DNA of 64,000 bases from Roseiarcus fermentans (GTDB lineage: Bacteria; Pseudomonadota; Alphaproteobacteria; Rhizobiales; Beijerinckiaceae). This document shows, in pieces, positions 25,433 to 34,349 of this stretch. The notes under the pieces are model-generated. The model did no database searches. It was not told the origin of the DNA and saw only the letters and a program-made list of their open reading frames with translations. Made by a program: the position numbers and the translations under genes. Every line of letters begins with the position of its first letter. The stretch's first letter is position 1. The stretch spans positions 1-64,000 of the forward strand of contig NZ_QNRK01000028.1 in the NCBI RefSeq assembly GCF_003315135.1, in the 5' to 3' direction.

Positions 25433-27070
25433 TCACGCCGCGCGGGCCTTGGCCGGAGAGAGGGTGTACCCCTTGTACTCCTGGCTCGCGCAAAGCTCGG
25501 CGTGTTTCATGTATTCGCCAAAGCCGCCCATATAGAAGCTGACCGCCTTGACCTTGCCGGGTATGTTGGCCCCGGACACCCACCAATCGATCTTATGAAA
25601 GAGCGTCATCTCCTCGATGCGCTTGCATTCGTCGAGCCACGCTTGCTCGGCTTCGGGCGTCGCCTCAATCGTCTCGATGCCGTTGTCGATCGCGTACTTG
25701 ATGGCCTGCGACACCCATTCCGCTTGCCATTCGATCGCCGGCGGCTGATTGGTGAACGGCCCGGGAGGTCCGTAAAGCGAGAACATGTTCGGGAAGCCGG
25801 CCGCGGACAGCCCGAGGAAGGCCCGGGGGCCCTGGGCCCAGTGATCCTTCATCTTGACGCCGTTGCGGCCCTGGAAGTCGATGCGCGTGAAATTGCCGGT
25901 GACCGCGTCGAATCCCGTGGCGAAGATCACGTAATCGAGTTCGACCTCGCCAGCCGAGGTGCGGACGCCCTTCTCGGTAAACTCGATGATTGGATTCTGG
26001 CGGATATTGGCGACCGTAACATTGCTGCGGTTGATCGCCTGATAGTATCCATTGTCGCAGAGCGGACGGCGCGCGTAGAGATCGGTCGGCGTGACCGCCT
26101 CCAGCTTCGCCGGGTCTGTAACGATCTGCGCGATTTTCCGGCGGATGAAGTCGGCGGCGGCTGCGTTCGATTCGCGGTTGACCGCAATGTCGTTGAACGT
26201 TCCGAACATGAAGTTGAATCCGCCGCCGTCGCGCCACGCCTTCTCGAAGACGCGCTCGCGTTCCTCCGCCGAAACTTCCATTGCGCCGACCTTCGCATCT
26301 TCAAACGCGAAGACGGTCGCGGATTTGCGAACGCGGTCGAAATAGGGCTCGAGACTGTCGGCGATCCCGTCGAGGAATTGGGGGTCGAGCGGATGATTCT
26401 GCGCCGGCACGGAATATTGCGGGGTGCGCTGGAACAACGTCAAATGTTCGACCGTTGCGGCAAGTTCCGAGACGACCTGAACGCCCGTCGAGCCATTGCC
26501 GATGACGCCGACTCGCTTGCCGGCGAAATCAATCGGCTCGTGCGGCCACCTGGCGGTGTGCAGCACTTGCCCCTTGAAGCGCTCCTCGCCCGGGAACGGC
26601 GGCTTGTTGGGCGCTGAGAGAATGCCGAGGCCGGTGATGAGGAACCTCGCCGAGAAGCGATCGCCTTTGTCGGTCTCGATGTCCCAGCGGCTCGTCTTCT
26701 CGTTGAAATGCGCGGACAGCACCGCCGTCGAGAAGATGATGTTTTTGCGCAGGTCGAAGCGGTCGGCGACATGCTCGAGATAGGCGCGAATCTCGGATTC
26801 GCGCGGATATCGCTCGGTCCACTTCCACTCACGGTACAGCGTGGGGTCGAAACTGTAGCAATAGACCCAGCTTTCGGTGTCCGAGCGCGCCCCGGGATAG
26901 CGGTTCCAGTGCCAGGTGCCGCCGACGCCGTCGGCTTTGTCGATCACCCGGGCGTTGAGCCCGAGGCTGTTCTGCAGCTTGTGCAGCATGGCAAGGCCGG
27001 CAAAGCCCGCGCCGAAGACGATGGCGTCAAGCTTCTGCGGTTCTTTCTTCGCGGTCTCGGTTGTGCTCAC
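25433..27070 (-). CDS. Baeyer-Villiger monooxygenase (type I flavoprotein), copy 1
   Basis: 545 aa from GTG 27070, which has AGGAGG at the right distance; the longer upstream frame has no support. FAD-binding GAGFAG (G20-G25) is followed by the GTWHWNRYPG motif. The type I BVMO fingerprint FKGQVLHTARWP (165-176) is intact including H171. The NADPH-binding GNGSTG (191-196) and the RRP arginine region (DLYARRPLCD) are also present. These enzymes insert oxygen next to a ketone to give an ester or lactone. Probably first gene of a unit with the SDR, behind a 290-bp leader starting at operator C. Confidence 0.92.
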   Translation of the reverse strand: MSTTETAKKEPQKLDAIVFGAGFAGLAMLHKLQNSLGLNARVIDKADGVGGTWHWNRYPGARSDTESWVYCYSFDPTLYREWKWTERYPRESEIRAYLEHVADRFDLRKNIIFSTAVLSAHFNEKTSRWDIETDKGDRFSARFLITGLGILSAPNKPPFPGEERFKGQVLHTARWPHEPIDFAGKRVGVIGNGSTGVQVVSELAATVEHLTLFQRTPQYSVPAQNHPLDPQFLDGIADSLEPYFDRVRKSATVFAFEDAKVGAMEVSAEERERVFEKAWRDGGGFNFMFGTFNDIAVNRESNAAAADFIRRKIAQIVTDPAKLEAVTPTDLYARRPLCDNGYYQAINRSNVTVANIRQNPIIEFTEKGVRTSAGEVELDYVIFATGFDAVTGNFTRIDFQGRNGVKMKDHWAQGPRAFLGLSAAGFPNMFSLYGPPGPFTNQPPAIEWQAEWVSQAIKYAIDNGIETIEATPEAEQAWLDECKRIEEMTLFHKIDWWVSGANIPGKVKAVSFYMGGFGEYMKHAELCASQEYKGYTLSPAKARAA

Positions 27071-27363
27071 GGCATACTCCTCCTGAGAATCAATTTCGGC
27101 GCGTCGGCATGGCCGGCGATCGGACGGTCGGTTGCGTGCGGCTGTGGGTCGACAGGGCCTCTGCCTGGCCACAGCGAGATTCGCTGTCGCCGCGCCGTTG
27201 AATTGTCGGAGAGGTCCGAATTTCGCGGATCGGCTGGTCGACCGCCCGCTCGAGGCTCCTTGTCGCCAGATGCAATCGCAGCCTCCCAACTCGCCCCGCT
27301 CTCGGCGGCTTCCCGACGACAGGCCCGTCGCCACCGCGCGCGTTCGCTACGGCCGTCACGTCG

Positions 27364-27392
27364 TTGATACGGTATTATCGTAATACCGTCAA
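27364..27392 (-). promoter_or_regulatory. BVMO promoter with GntR-type operator site C in the spacer
   Basis: On the minus strand: TTGACG (27392-27387), 17 bp, TATCAA (27369-27364). The spacer is a near-complete palindrome, GTATTATCGTAATAC at 27372-27386, and the arms extend to 9 bp each (27369-27377 with 27381-27389). It is the most symmetric member of the operator family. The 656-bp gap between BVMO 1 and the aldehyde dehydrogenase (27071-27726) holds this site, site D and no recognisable gene. Confidence 0.75.
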
Positions 27393-27612
27393 GCGACCCA
27401 TGCGGAGAATCGGCTTGGACCGGCTTCGCGACGCGTTGAGCGAGGAGGATCGGGTGAGCGCCGCGCTTCCCCGTCGGGGCGTGACGTCATCCCAGCGCTA
27501 GGCGGATCCCGCTCGGGTCGCGAATAGCACGCTCGGCAAGGGGGATTCCTCGAGGCGCATGCCCGTCGGGTTCGGCCGTACAACGGCGGAGCTCATGGGA
27601 CACCCCGCGCTC

Positions 27613-27641
27613 TTGCGCTTATGATATTACAGTATTACAGT
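27613..27641 (+). promoter_or_regulatory. Aldehyde dehydrogenase promoter with GntR-type operator site D
   Basis: TTGCGC (27613-27618), 17 bp, TACAGT (27636-27641). The operator ATATTACAGTATTAC (27624-27638) has a perfect right arm and a left arm with two mismatches relative to the site B form. It lies about 86 bp before the aldehyde dehydrogenase start. Confidence 0.6.
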
Positions 27642-27726
27642 CATAGGCTCTTACGGAGCCAAGAGCTTCGATGGAGGACTCGCCTGCCGCGAACTCTTCG
27701 GAACAGCCGCACAACGGAGCGCACTT

Positions 27727-29199
27727 GTGAATTTCCAAGCTTCAGGGATTTCGCTTCCTCAAACCAGCCTGTTCATCGACGGGGAGTGGCGCCCCGGCGC
27801 AGGCGTCTATCCGCTCTTCAACCCGGCTGACGGCGCACAGATCGCGGACATCGCAAACTGCGACGCGACTCACGCGCTCGCCGCGCTCGACGCCGCGGCG
27901 CGCGCGCAGCCGGGTTGGGCGCGCCTGGCGCCGAGGGCCCGCGCCGACCTGATGCATGCGGGGCACCGGCTCATGCGGGAGCGCGGCGCTCAATTCGTCC
28001 ATACGATGACGCTGGAATCCGGCAAGCCGCTGACCGAGGCGCGAGCGGAGTTCAATCTTTCCGCCGACTTCCTGCTCTGGTTCGCTGAACAGACCGCGCA
28101 CATCCACGGTTCGTTTTCCAACGCCTCACACGGCGGATTTCGGGTCGTGACGACCCATCAGCCGGTCGGCCCTTGCCTCTTGATCACGCCGTGGAACTTT
28201 CCCCTGCTGATGATCGTGCGCAAGGCGGGCGCGGCGCTCGCGGCCGGCTGCACGACCGTAACGAAGTCGGCCCAGGAAACGCCGCTGACCTGCGCGTTGT
28301 TCGTCCAGACGCTGATCGACGCCGGTTTCCCAAAGGGGGTGGCCAATCTGCTCCACACGACCACGCCGTCCGCCGTTTCCGAGACGTTGCTCAAGGACCG
28401 CCGGCTCCGCAAGGTGAGCTTCACCGGCTCGACGCGCGTCGGAAGCCTGCTCTTGCGGCTCGGCGCCGACAACATCGTCAACACCTCTCTCGAGCTCGGC
28501 GGCGACGGACCGTTCATCGTGCTCGCCGACGCCGATGTCGATCTCGCCGTCGACCACGCGATCATGTGCAAGTTCCGCAACGCCGGCCAGGCCTGCGTCG
28601 CCGCCAACCGCATTATCGTGGACCGCGAGGTCGAGCCGGACTTCACCGACAAGTTCGTCAAGAAGGTGAGCGAGCTCAAGGTGGGGGACGGCATGGATCC
28701 GGTCGATGTCGGCCCGATGATCTCGGCGCGGCAGCGCGACCGCCTCTTCGACACGATCAACCAGTTGACGTCCGCGGGCGGCAAGGTCCTGACAGGCGGC
28801 CGCGCGTTGCAGCGCCCGGGCTATTTCTTCGAGCCGACGGTGGTCCGGTTCGACGGCCCGAACCCGGTCATGTGCGACAATGAACTGTTTGCTCCGATCG
28901 CGACGGTCTTCCCCGTCGAAGGACCGCGCCAGGCGCTCGAATTCGCCAACACCTCGAATTACGGTCTGGCGTCCTACGTATTCACGCGCGACCTGACCCA
29001 GGCGATCGCCATGGGCGAGCAGCTCGAGTTCGGCATGGTCGGTATCAATCGAGGCATCATGGCGGAGCCGGCGGCGCCGTTCGGCGGCACGAAGTGGTCC
29101 GGAATCGGTCGCGAGGCCGGGCACGACGGCATCTACGAGTTCCTGGAAACGAAATACATGGCCCTGACGGTCGGAGAAATCGAGGAGGCGCTCAAGTGA
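27727..29199 (+). CDS. NAD(P)-dependent aldehyde dehydrogenase (succinate-semialdehyde DH-like)
   Basis: 490 aa, GTG start. Typical ALDH landmarks: TPWNFPLLMIVRK, FTGSTRVG for the cofactor, catalytic Glu in LELGGDGPF and the catalytic Cys in GQACVAANR, then the C-terminal AAPFGGTKWSGIGREAG. Closest by motif to the GabD-like branch that oxidises semialdehydes to dicarboxylic acids. It overlaps the following Fe-alcohol dehydrogenase by 4 bp (GTGA), so alcohol to aldehyde to acid oxidation by this pair is likely. In a BVMO/lactonase context it would complete hydroxy acid to dicarboxylate. Confidence 0.9.
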   Translation: MNFQASGISLPQTSLFIDGEWRPGAGVYPLFNPADGAQIADIANCDATHALAALDAAARAQPGWARLAPRARADLMHAGHRLMRERGAQFVHTMTLESGKPLTEARAEFNLSADFLLWFAEQTAHIHGSFSNASHGGFRVVTTHQPVGPCLLITPWNFPLLMIVRKAGAALAAGCTTVTKSAQETPLTCALFVQTLIDAGFPKGVANLLHTTTPSAVSETLLKDRRLRKVSFTGSTRVGSLLLRLGADNIVNTSLELGGDGPFIVLADADVDLAVDHAIMCKFRNAGQACVAANRIIVDREVEPDFTDKFVKKVSELKVGDGMDPVDVGPMISARQRDRLFDTINQLTSAGGKVLTGGRALQRPGYFFEPTVVRFDGPNPVMCDNELFAPIATVFPVEGPRQALEFANTSNYGLASYVFTRDLTQAIAMGEQLEFGMVGINRGIMAEPAAPFGGTKWSGIGREAGHDGIYEFLETKYMALTVGEIEEALK

Positions 29200-30440
29200 C
29201 CTTGGATAACCGATTGGGGCTCGGCTTCGTCCGCCAGCCCAAATTCGTCCTGTTCGGGCCCGGCCAACGTCGGCAACTCGGACTCATGGCGAAGGGACTC
29301 GGCCGCCGCGCTCTGGTCATCACGGACGAACGGATGGCGACGACTGCGGAGTTCAAGGGCATGCTCGAGAGTCTGTCTCGGGAGGACGTGGCCGCCTCGG
29401 TCTACGACAAGGCGCTCCCCGATCTTCCCCGCAGCAACATCGTCGAGGTGGTGTCGCTTTTTCGCGACAAGGATGTCGATCTGGTTATCGGCGTCGGCGG
29501 CGGAAGCTGCATGGACCTCGCGAAGACCGCGTCGATCGTCCTCGCCAACGGGGGCGACGTCCGCGACTACTATGGCGAGTTCCGTGTGCCGGGGCCCGGT
29601 CTTCCGATCATCGCGGTTCCGACCACGGGGGGAACCGGCGCTGAAGTGACGAGCATCGCCGTCATCTTCGACGACGAAACGAATATGAAGATGGCGATCA
29701 CCGACGCCCACCTGGAGCCGACGGCCGCGATCATCGACCCCGAGCTGACGCTGACGTGTCCGCGCGGCCTGACGGCCGCAACCGCCGCGGACGCGATTTC
29801 GCATCTCGTGGAAGGTTTCACCGCCCGTCCCAAGAACCCGACGCCCGAGGAGCTGGCGACGAAGATCTACGTCGGCAAGAACCGGATCACCGACATCTTC
29901 TGCATCAAGGGGCTCGAGCTGATGAACCGGTCGGTTGGCCGCGTCGTCGCAGATCCCTCCGATCTCGAGGCGAGGTCCGACGTGATGTTTGCAGCCTATT
30001 GTGCAGGCATGGTCATCAACACGACCGGCACAGCGGCCGCGCACGCGATCCAAAGTCCGATCGCCGCGTTCAGCCACGCCCCGCACGGCTTCGGCGTCGG
30101 CGCGCTCTTGCCCTACGTGATGCGCCTGAACCTGCCCTATTGCACGAGCGAATTCGCCGAGATCGGCCGCGTGCTCGGCGTCGCCGCGCCGGACCAGCCG
30201 GAGCTACGGCAGGCTCGAGCCGGCATAGCGCGCATCGAGGAGCTCCTCGCCGCCCTCGGAGCGCCGCTCGACCTCAAGGCCATCGAGGTCAGACCGGAGA
30301 ATTTCCAGACAATCGCGGAATCCTCCCTGAAGGCGAGCCGCCTCGTGCTGAACAATCCGGCGCCCATGACCATGGAGAGCGTCATGGCGGTGTTGCGGCG
30401 TGGCTATGACGACGATCGCAGTTGGTGGACCGCGCCGTGA
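29196..30440 (+). CDS. Iron-containing alcohol dehydrogenase
   Basis: 414 aa from GTG 29196, overlapping the aldehyde dehydrogenase stop. A group III metal-dependent ADH: the NAD-binding GVGGGSCMDLAKT, TTGGTGAEVT, and metal ligands in TAADAISHLVEG (Asp, His) and FSHAPHGFGVG (two His). Such enzymes oxidise or reduce primary alcohols and hydroxy acids such as 4-hydroxybutyrate. Pairing with the aldehyde dehydrogenase suggests sequential oxidation of an omega-hydroxy acid released by the lactonase. Confidence 0.9.
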   Translation: MTLDNRLGLGFVRQPKFVLFGPGQRRQLGLMAKGLGRRALVITDERMATTAEFKGMLESLSREDVAASVYDKALPDLPRSNIVEVVSLFRDKDVDLVIGVGGGSCMDLAKTASIVLANGGDVRDYYGEFRVPGPGLPIIAVPTTGGTGAEVTSIAVIFDDETNMKMAITDAHLEPTAAIIDPELTLTCPRGLTAATAADAISHLVEGFTARPKNPTPEELATKIYVGKNRITDIFCIKGLELMNRSVGRVVADPSDLEARSDVMFAAYCAGMVINTTGTAAAHAIQSPIAAFSHAPHGFGVGALLPYVMRLNLPYCTSEFAEIGRVLGVAAPDQPELRQARAGIARIEELLAALGAPLDLKAIEVRPENFQTIAESSLKASRLVLNNPAPMTMESVMAVLRRGYDDDRSWWTAP

Positions 30441-30509
30441 CGCCCTTTCGACCAAACATGCGCCGAGCGTATTTTGTGGGCGATTTCAACTCGCGCTTTG
30501 GCCCATCTC

Positions 30510-30524
30510 GTAGTACTGTATGAC
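30510..30524 (+). promoter_or_regulatory. Possible autoregulatory GntR-type operator, site E
   Basis: GTAGTACTGTATGAC agrees with GTAATACAGTATTAC (site B) at 12 of 15 positions and ends 20 bp before the gntR start. I see no convincing -35/-10 pair around it. A weak site at the regulator's own gene would allow autoregulation. Confidence 0.4.
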
Positions 30525-30544
30525 GATCGCCAAAGGGGCTCGAA

Positions 30545-31234
30545 ATGGTCGCCAGCACAGTCATACCTCGTACCGCCGCGCCGCTGCGACAGCAGGTCGT
30601 GCGCGTCATCCGCGAAGATATTTTGAACGGAAAACTTAGCCCGGGCCAGCGCCTGATCGAAACGACTCTCTGCGAGGCCTATGGCGTCTCCCGCACTGTG
30701 ATCCGGGAAGCGCTGCGTCAATTGGAATCGGAGCGGCTGATTACGGTTCTGCCCAATACCGGGCCGATCGTTACGGTGCTAACCGACCCGGAAATCCGCG
30801 CCATCTACGTCGTGCGCGCGACCCTGGAGGGGCTCGCCGGCAAGCTGTTCGCCGAGAATGCGACGGCCCAGGATTGCCGAGCCCTCCTGAGGCTGCGCGA
30901 CCGACTCGACAAGGAATATCGCCGTGGCGACGTCGACAGCCGGGAGGCTATCAAAGCTGAATTTTACCAATTGTTGCTGAAAGGAGCCGGCAACGAGGTC
31001 CTCTCGGAGCAGTTGCACATGATCCATGCGCGAATCGCGATGTTCCGGCGATTCGCGTTCATCAACGAGGCGCGCATCGAGCCCTCGATCCGGGAGCTCG
31101 AGACGATCATCGCCGCCGCGGCGGAGAAGCGTGACCCCCTGGCGTCCTGGGCGGCTTGCGAGCACCACATCGTGATCTCCGGCGATCTTGCGATCATGGA
31201 ATACGCGAAAGTCGGAAAGGCGCTGGCTTCGTGA
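30545..31234 (+). CDS. GntR-family (FadR/FCD) transcriptional regulator
   Basis: 229 aa. The N-terminal winged helix (residues 14-75) contains LSPGQRLIETTLCEAYGVSRTVIREALRQLESE, the FadR-subfamily signature. The C-terminal FCD domain is all-helical, with Arg/Asp/His residues that normally hold a metal and a carboxylate effector. Predicted repressor of module A: palindromes of one family lie before the importer 1 operon, BKACE/MBL, BVMO 1, the aldehyde dehydrogenase, SDR 2 and possibly its own gene. The effector may be a pathway acid. It is the only GntR gene in the window. Confidence 0.9.
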   Translation: MVASTVIPRTAAPLRQQVVRVIREDILNGKLSPGQRLIETTLCEAYGVSRTVIREALRQLESERLITVLPNTGPIVTVLTDPEIRAIYVVRATLEGLAGKLFAENATAQDCRALLRLRDRLDKEYRRGDVDSREAIKAEFYQLLLKGAGNEVLSEQLHMIHARIAMFRRFAFINEARIEPSIRELETIIAAAAEKRDPLASWAACEHHIVISGDLAIMEYAKVGKALAS

Positions 31235-31337
31235 GCGGACTTCGTCGGATTTCTCATGTGAGCCGGTAAAGCGCCCGGAAAACCTGGCCGGCAGCGCGAA
31301 GAACTGACAAAAACGTCGGCGTCCGGCGTCAAACCGA

Positions 31338-31365
31338 TTGACGTATGACCGTATTATCGTAATAC
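31338..31365 (+). promoter_or_regulatory. Promoter plus GntR-type operator site F
   Basis: TTGACG (31338-31343), 16 bp, TAATAC (31360-31365). The operator GTATTATCGTAATAC (31351-31365) is identical to the core of site C and overlaps the -10 box. It lies 95 bp before the SDR 2 start. Confidence 0.75.
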
Positions 31366-31460
31366 TGATAGCGTGAGCGGACGCTGCGACCGAACCCGCG
31401 GCGACGGCAGTCGGCCGGAAGCCGCGCAAAACTATCGGCTCGCGTCGGTTGGAGGAATGC

Positions 31461-32180
31461 ATGAGGCTCAAGGACAAGGTTGTGCTGGTCACCGGCGCAT
31501 CGCGTGGCATCGGTCTGGGGATGGTCAACCGATTTGCCGAGGAAGGAGCGGTTGTCATCGCCGGCAGCACCAGCAACCCGCCGGACGTCTATCCGGCCGC
31601 GGTCGAGGGTGTGGTCCAGGATGTCGGCAAGGAGGAGGACTGGGCGCGGGTCATCGATCACATTCTCGCCCAGCACGGCCGGATCGACGTCCTCGTCAAC
31701 AATGCCGGCATCATCGCCTATTCTCCATTGCATGAACTGACGATGGACGACTGGATGCACGTGGTTCGGGTCAACCAAACCGGCGTCTTCCTCGGCATGC
31801 GCGCGGTCGTGCCGCCGATGCGGAAGCAGAAGTCGGGTTCAATCATCAATGTCTCGTCTATCTGGGGCAACAGCGCTGTTCCCGGCGCACACGCCTATCA
31901 CGCGACCAAGGGAGCGGTTCGCAACATGACCAAGAACGCGGCGATCACCTACGTCGCCGACGGAATCCGCGTGAACTCGCTTCATCCGGGCTTCATCGAC
32001 ACGCCGTTGACCCAAGCTCAAGATCCTGCGGTCAACGCATTCGTCGTCGCCGCGACGCCCATGAAGCGCGCAGGCACCCCTTACGAGATCGCAAATGGGG
32101 CGCTTTTCCTCGCGAGCGACGAAAGCAGCTTCATGACCGGAGCGGAGCTGGTGATTGACGGAGGCTATCTCGCTCAATAA
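31461..32180 (+). CDS. SDR-family oxidoreductase, copy 2
   Basis: 239 aa from ATG 31461, which has GGAGGA just upstream. Classical SDR: TGASRGIG, NNAG, then INVSSIWG and the YHATK active site, ending TGAELVIDGGY. YHATK-type enzymes include hydroxysteroid and cyclic alcohol dehydrogenases, so oxidation of a ring alcohol to a ketone is plausible. Single-gene unit behind operator F. Its 3' end abuts a pseudogene on the other strand, marking the right edge of module A. Confidence 0.88.
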   Translation: MRLKDKVVLVTGASRGIGLGMVNRFAEEGAVVIAGSTSNPPDVYPAAVEGVVQDVGKEEDWARVIDHILAQHGRIDVLVNNAGIIAYSPLHELTMDDWMHVVRVNQTGVFLGMRAVVPPMRKQKSGSIINVSSIWGNSAVPGAHAYHATKGAVRNMTKNAAITYVADGIRVNSLHPGFIDTPLTQAQDPAVNAFVVAATPMKRAGTPYEIANGALFLASDESSFMTGAELVIDGGYLAQ

Positions 32181-32680
32181 GTCCGTGTCGTCTGGGCGCG
32201 CAGCTCGGCGAACGGCGAGGAGTCGGGTTTGGCTCGACCTGTCTCGGCGAGGATCTCCGGCGCCCTCTCGTATCCCGACGGCCCGCCACAGTCTTCGGGC
32301 GGGCAGCGGCCTGTGGCTTCGAGCAGCAGAAGGACCGGCTCGCCGTCGGTCGCCGGCACGATCTTGTCGCGCTTGACGGTGTCATCCCGGCGTCGCCGAA
32401 GCCATCGAGGCAACTGAACGTCTCGCGGCGGGCGTCGGCCGGGCCGGAGCGGCGGCGAGATGCGCCATCTTGGCGTCGTTTGGCCCATCATGGATGCCGT
32501 CCGGATCGGGTTCGCCCCAGCCGGCGCCGCCGATGCGGAACTCGTAAAGGGGCATCTTGGTCCAGCCCATGGCCGCCTGGATCGCCAGACGGAGCCGGTC
32601 CGGACGGATATCGGCCGGCACGACGACGCCTCGCATGACTTTGGGCTCGACATGTCGAGCGTGATCTTCAGCGCGCGGCG
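32174..32680 (-). pseudogene. Plasmid pRiA4b ORF-3-like protein, frameshifted remnant
   Basis: Pieces of one protein appear in three successive minus-strand frames. ALKITLD lies near 32672-32650. VEPKVMRGVVVPADIRPDRL, IQAAMGWTKMPLYEFRIGG and WGEPDPDG follow in a second frame. RDDTVKRDKIVPATDGEP and GRCPPEDCGGPSGYE come last. Together they follow the order of the PRiA4b_Orf3 family, which is common on plasmids and near mobile elements, but at least two frameshifts separate them. No intact copy is present, so the gene is dead. It overlaps the end of SDR 2 by a few bases. Confidence 0.7.
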
Positions 32681-32715
32681 GACTTGGACATGGGCGCAAT
32701 TTCAAGCGCCCGGGC

Positions 32716-32853
32716 GCTCCGGTTCCAGAGCAAGAGCGCGTCGAAGCGGCTTGCCGGATGGTCGCCGACGCGGGCGGTCAGATCGGCGAGATCGGCCACT
32801 GGGTTCACGCTGTTGAGCTTACGGCTCTGGATCAGGCTGAAGACGAACGCGGC
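32716..32853 (-). mobile_element. IS66-family transposase C-terminal fragment
   Basis: A short minus-strand stretch reads FSLIQSRKLNSVNPVADLAD, then HPASRFDALLLWN. It matches in order the conserved end of IS66 TnpC transposases (usually I-E-T-x-KLNGVDP ... HPASRIDELLPW). Only about 45 residues survive, no inverted repeats or TnpA/TnpB genes are visible, and the pRiA4b pseudogene follows. It is a fossil of an insertion between modules A and B. Confidence 0.65.
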
Positions 32854-32985
32854 GCAGGCGCGGCATGGACGACGATTTCGCGCAGACGATGATCGGGCGG
32901 CGGGCGACGATTGCCCAACGCGGCGCGCGCGCCGACGACCCTGTCCGGGTCGTTCGCGCTCGGCGATCGCCACGCGCCTCGGATC

Positions 32986-33026
32986 TTGTAACCGGCTCAC
33001 GATTGACGTAGACTGAGCGAACGCTC
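32986..33026 (+). promoter_or_regulatory. Module B promoter 1 with TetR-type operator
   Basis: TTGTAA (32986-32991), 17 bp, TAGACT (33009-33014), then immediately the palindrome GAGCGAACGCTC (33015-33026). The same order and spacing recur at 38948-38988 and 49386-49426. It stands 240 bp ahead of the system 2 binding-protein gene. A repressor here would cover the transcription start. Confidence 0.75.
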
Positions 33027-33265
33027 GCTCGATAATGGGCTGGATGGAGGCTATGACAAGGGGCCGTCCCCGATCTGACGCGTCGTTGACCGGCGCGCGG
33101 AATGGGGCGCGGGAAGCATGAACACCTGGCTATGGCAGCCTTGGGGTGGCTGAAACCTTTCCAAAAGAGCCGGCAGCAAGGTCATATCAAAAAGCCAGGC
33201 GCCCCCAGACGGGCTTGTCCTCGGCGGATAACTGTCGAAAGACAGAAGCAACGGGAGGAAGAGAA

Positions 33266-34300
33266 ATGAGAAATTCCAGATTGTTCTCAACGATTGCCGG
33301 CGCTCTGTTCGCGGGAATCGTGACATCAACTGCCGTTCTGGCTGACCCTTCAACCAGAATTGGCATTGTCGCGCCTGGGCCTCACCCGTACTTCACGCAA
33401 TGGGATGCGGCCGGTCAGCAGGCGGCCAAGGACTTCAATATCGGCGTCGTGGACTACCGTGTGCCCGCCAAATGGGAGCTTGCGGCGCACAACGCCTTGC
33501 TGGAAAGCATGGCCTCCCAAAACTATAACGCATTTCTGATCTTTCCGGGCGATCCCGTCGCCACCCGACCGACGGTAGCCGACCTTGTCGGCATGGGAGC
33601 GCCCGTGATTTCGCTGGCCGGCTGCCTTCAGGATCCGAGCGACGCCGCGTTCTGCTTTGCGACTGACAATACGGTCGCCGCCTATGACGCCGCAAAGCTC
33701 TTGATCAAGGAGATGGGCGGCAAGGGCAAGATCGTCCACTTTGCCGGCTTCCTGACCGATCCCAACACGAAGGTGCGCATCGATGCGATCGCGCGTGCGG
33801 TCGCCGAAACCAACGGCGCCGTCACGGTCGTCGACAACATCACCGATCTCGACGTGCCCGAGGCGGCGCAGGACAAGATCAACGCGTTCCTCGCGACCCA
33901 GGGCAACAACATCGATGGGATCATCACCACCGCCTGGATCCCCTCGGTCGTCGCCGCGACCGCGCTGCGCAAGATTGGCGACAAGCGCATCAAGATGATC
34001 GGCCTGGACAACGACGACCTTCTGATGGCGGCCATCAAGGACGGCTACGTCTCCGGAACGGTCGTCGAGAACGCGTTCGCGCAGGCCTACGTGGGCTCGT
34101 TCGCGGTCGATAAGCTGCGCACCGGCTGCAAGCTGCGCGACGACGCGCCATGGAAGAACGCCAACCGCAGCGCCAAGCTGATGGATAGCGGCACGGTTTA
34201 TGTGACCGCCGCCAACCTCGACACCTATCACGACATTCAGAAAGACAAGGCCAAGGGTCTGCTGGCGAGCTTCAAGTCCGCTTACCTGAAGTGCCCTTGA
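33266..34300 (+). CDS. CUT2 ABC transporter substrate-binding protein, system 2
   Basis: 344 aa with a signal peptide (LFSTIAGALFAGIVTSTAVLA). Periplasmic-binding-protein I fold: IGIVAPGPHPYFTQWDAAG opening, NYNAFLIFPGDPVA, then KIKMIGLDNDDLLMAAIKDG, the RbsB-like hinge strand. First gene of a complete four-gene importer operon (binding protein, two permeases, ATPase) behind the TetR-type promoter 1. ATG 33266 follows GGGAGGAAGAG. Only distantly similar to the binding proteins of systems 1 and 4. Ligand unknown. Confidence 0.88.
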   Translation: MRNSRLFSTIAGALFAGIVTSTAVLADPSTRIGIVAPGPHPYFTQWDAAGQQAAKDFNIGVVDYRVPAKWELAAHNALLESMASQNYNAFLIFPGDPVATRPTVADLVGMGAPVISLAGCLQDPSDAAFCFATDNTVAAYDAAKLLIKEMGGKGKIVHFAGFLTDPNTKVRIDAIARAVAETNGAVTVVDNITDLDVPEAAQDKINAFLATQGNNIDGIITTAWIPSVVAATALRKIGDKRIKMIGLDNDDLLMAAIKDGYVSGTVVENAFAQAYVGSFAVDKLRTGCKLRDDAPWKNANRSAKLMDSGTVYVTAANLDTYHDIQKDKAKGLLASFKSAYLKCP

Positions 34301-34349
34301 GCCTCACAACCGGTCAGGCTTCGTTCCAAGCGGTCGGGAGTTTTGAAGA

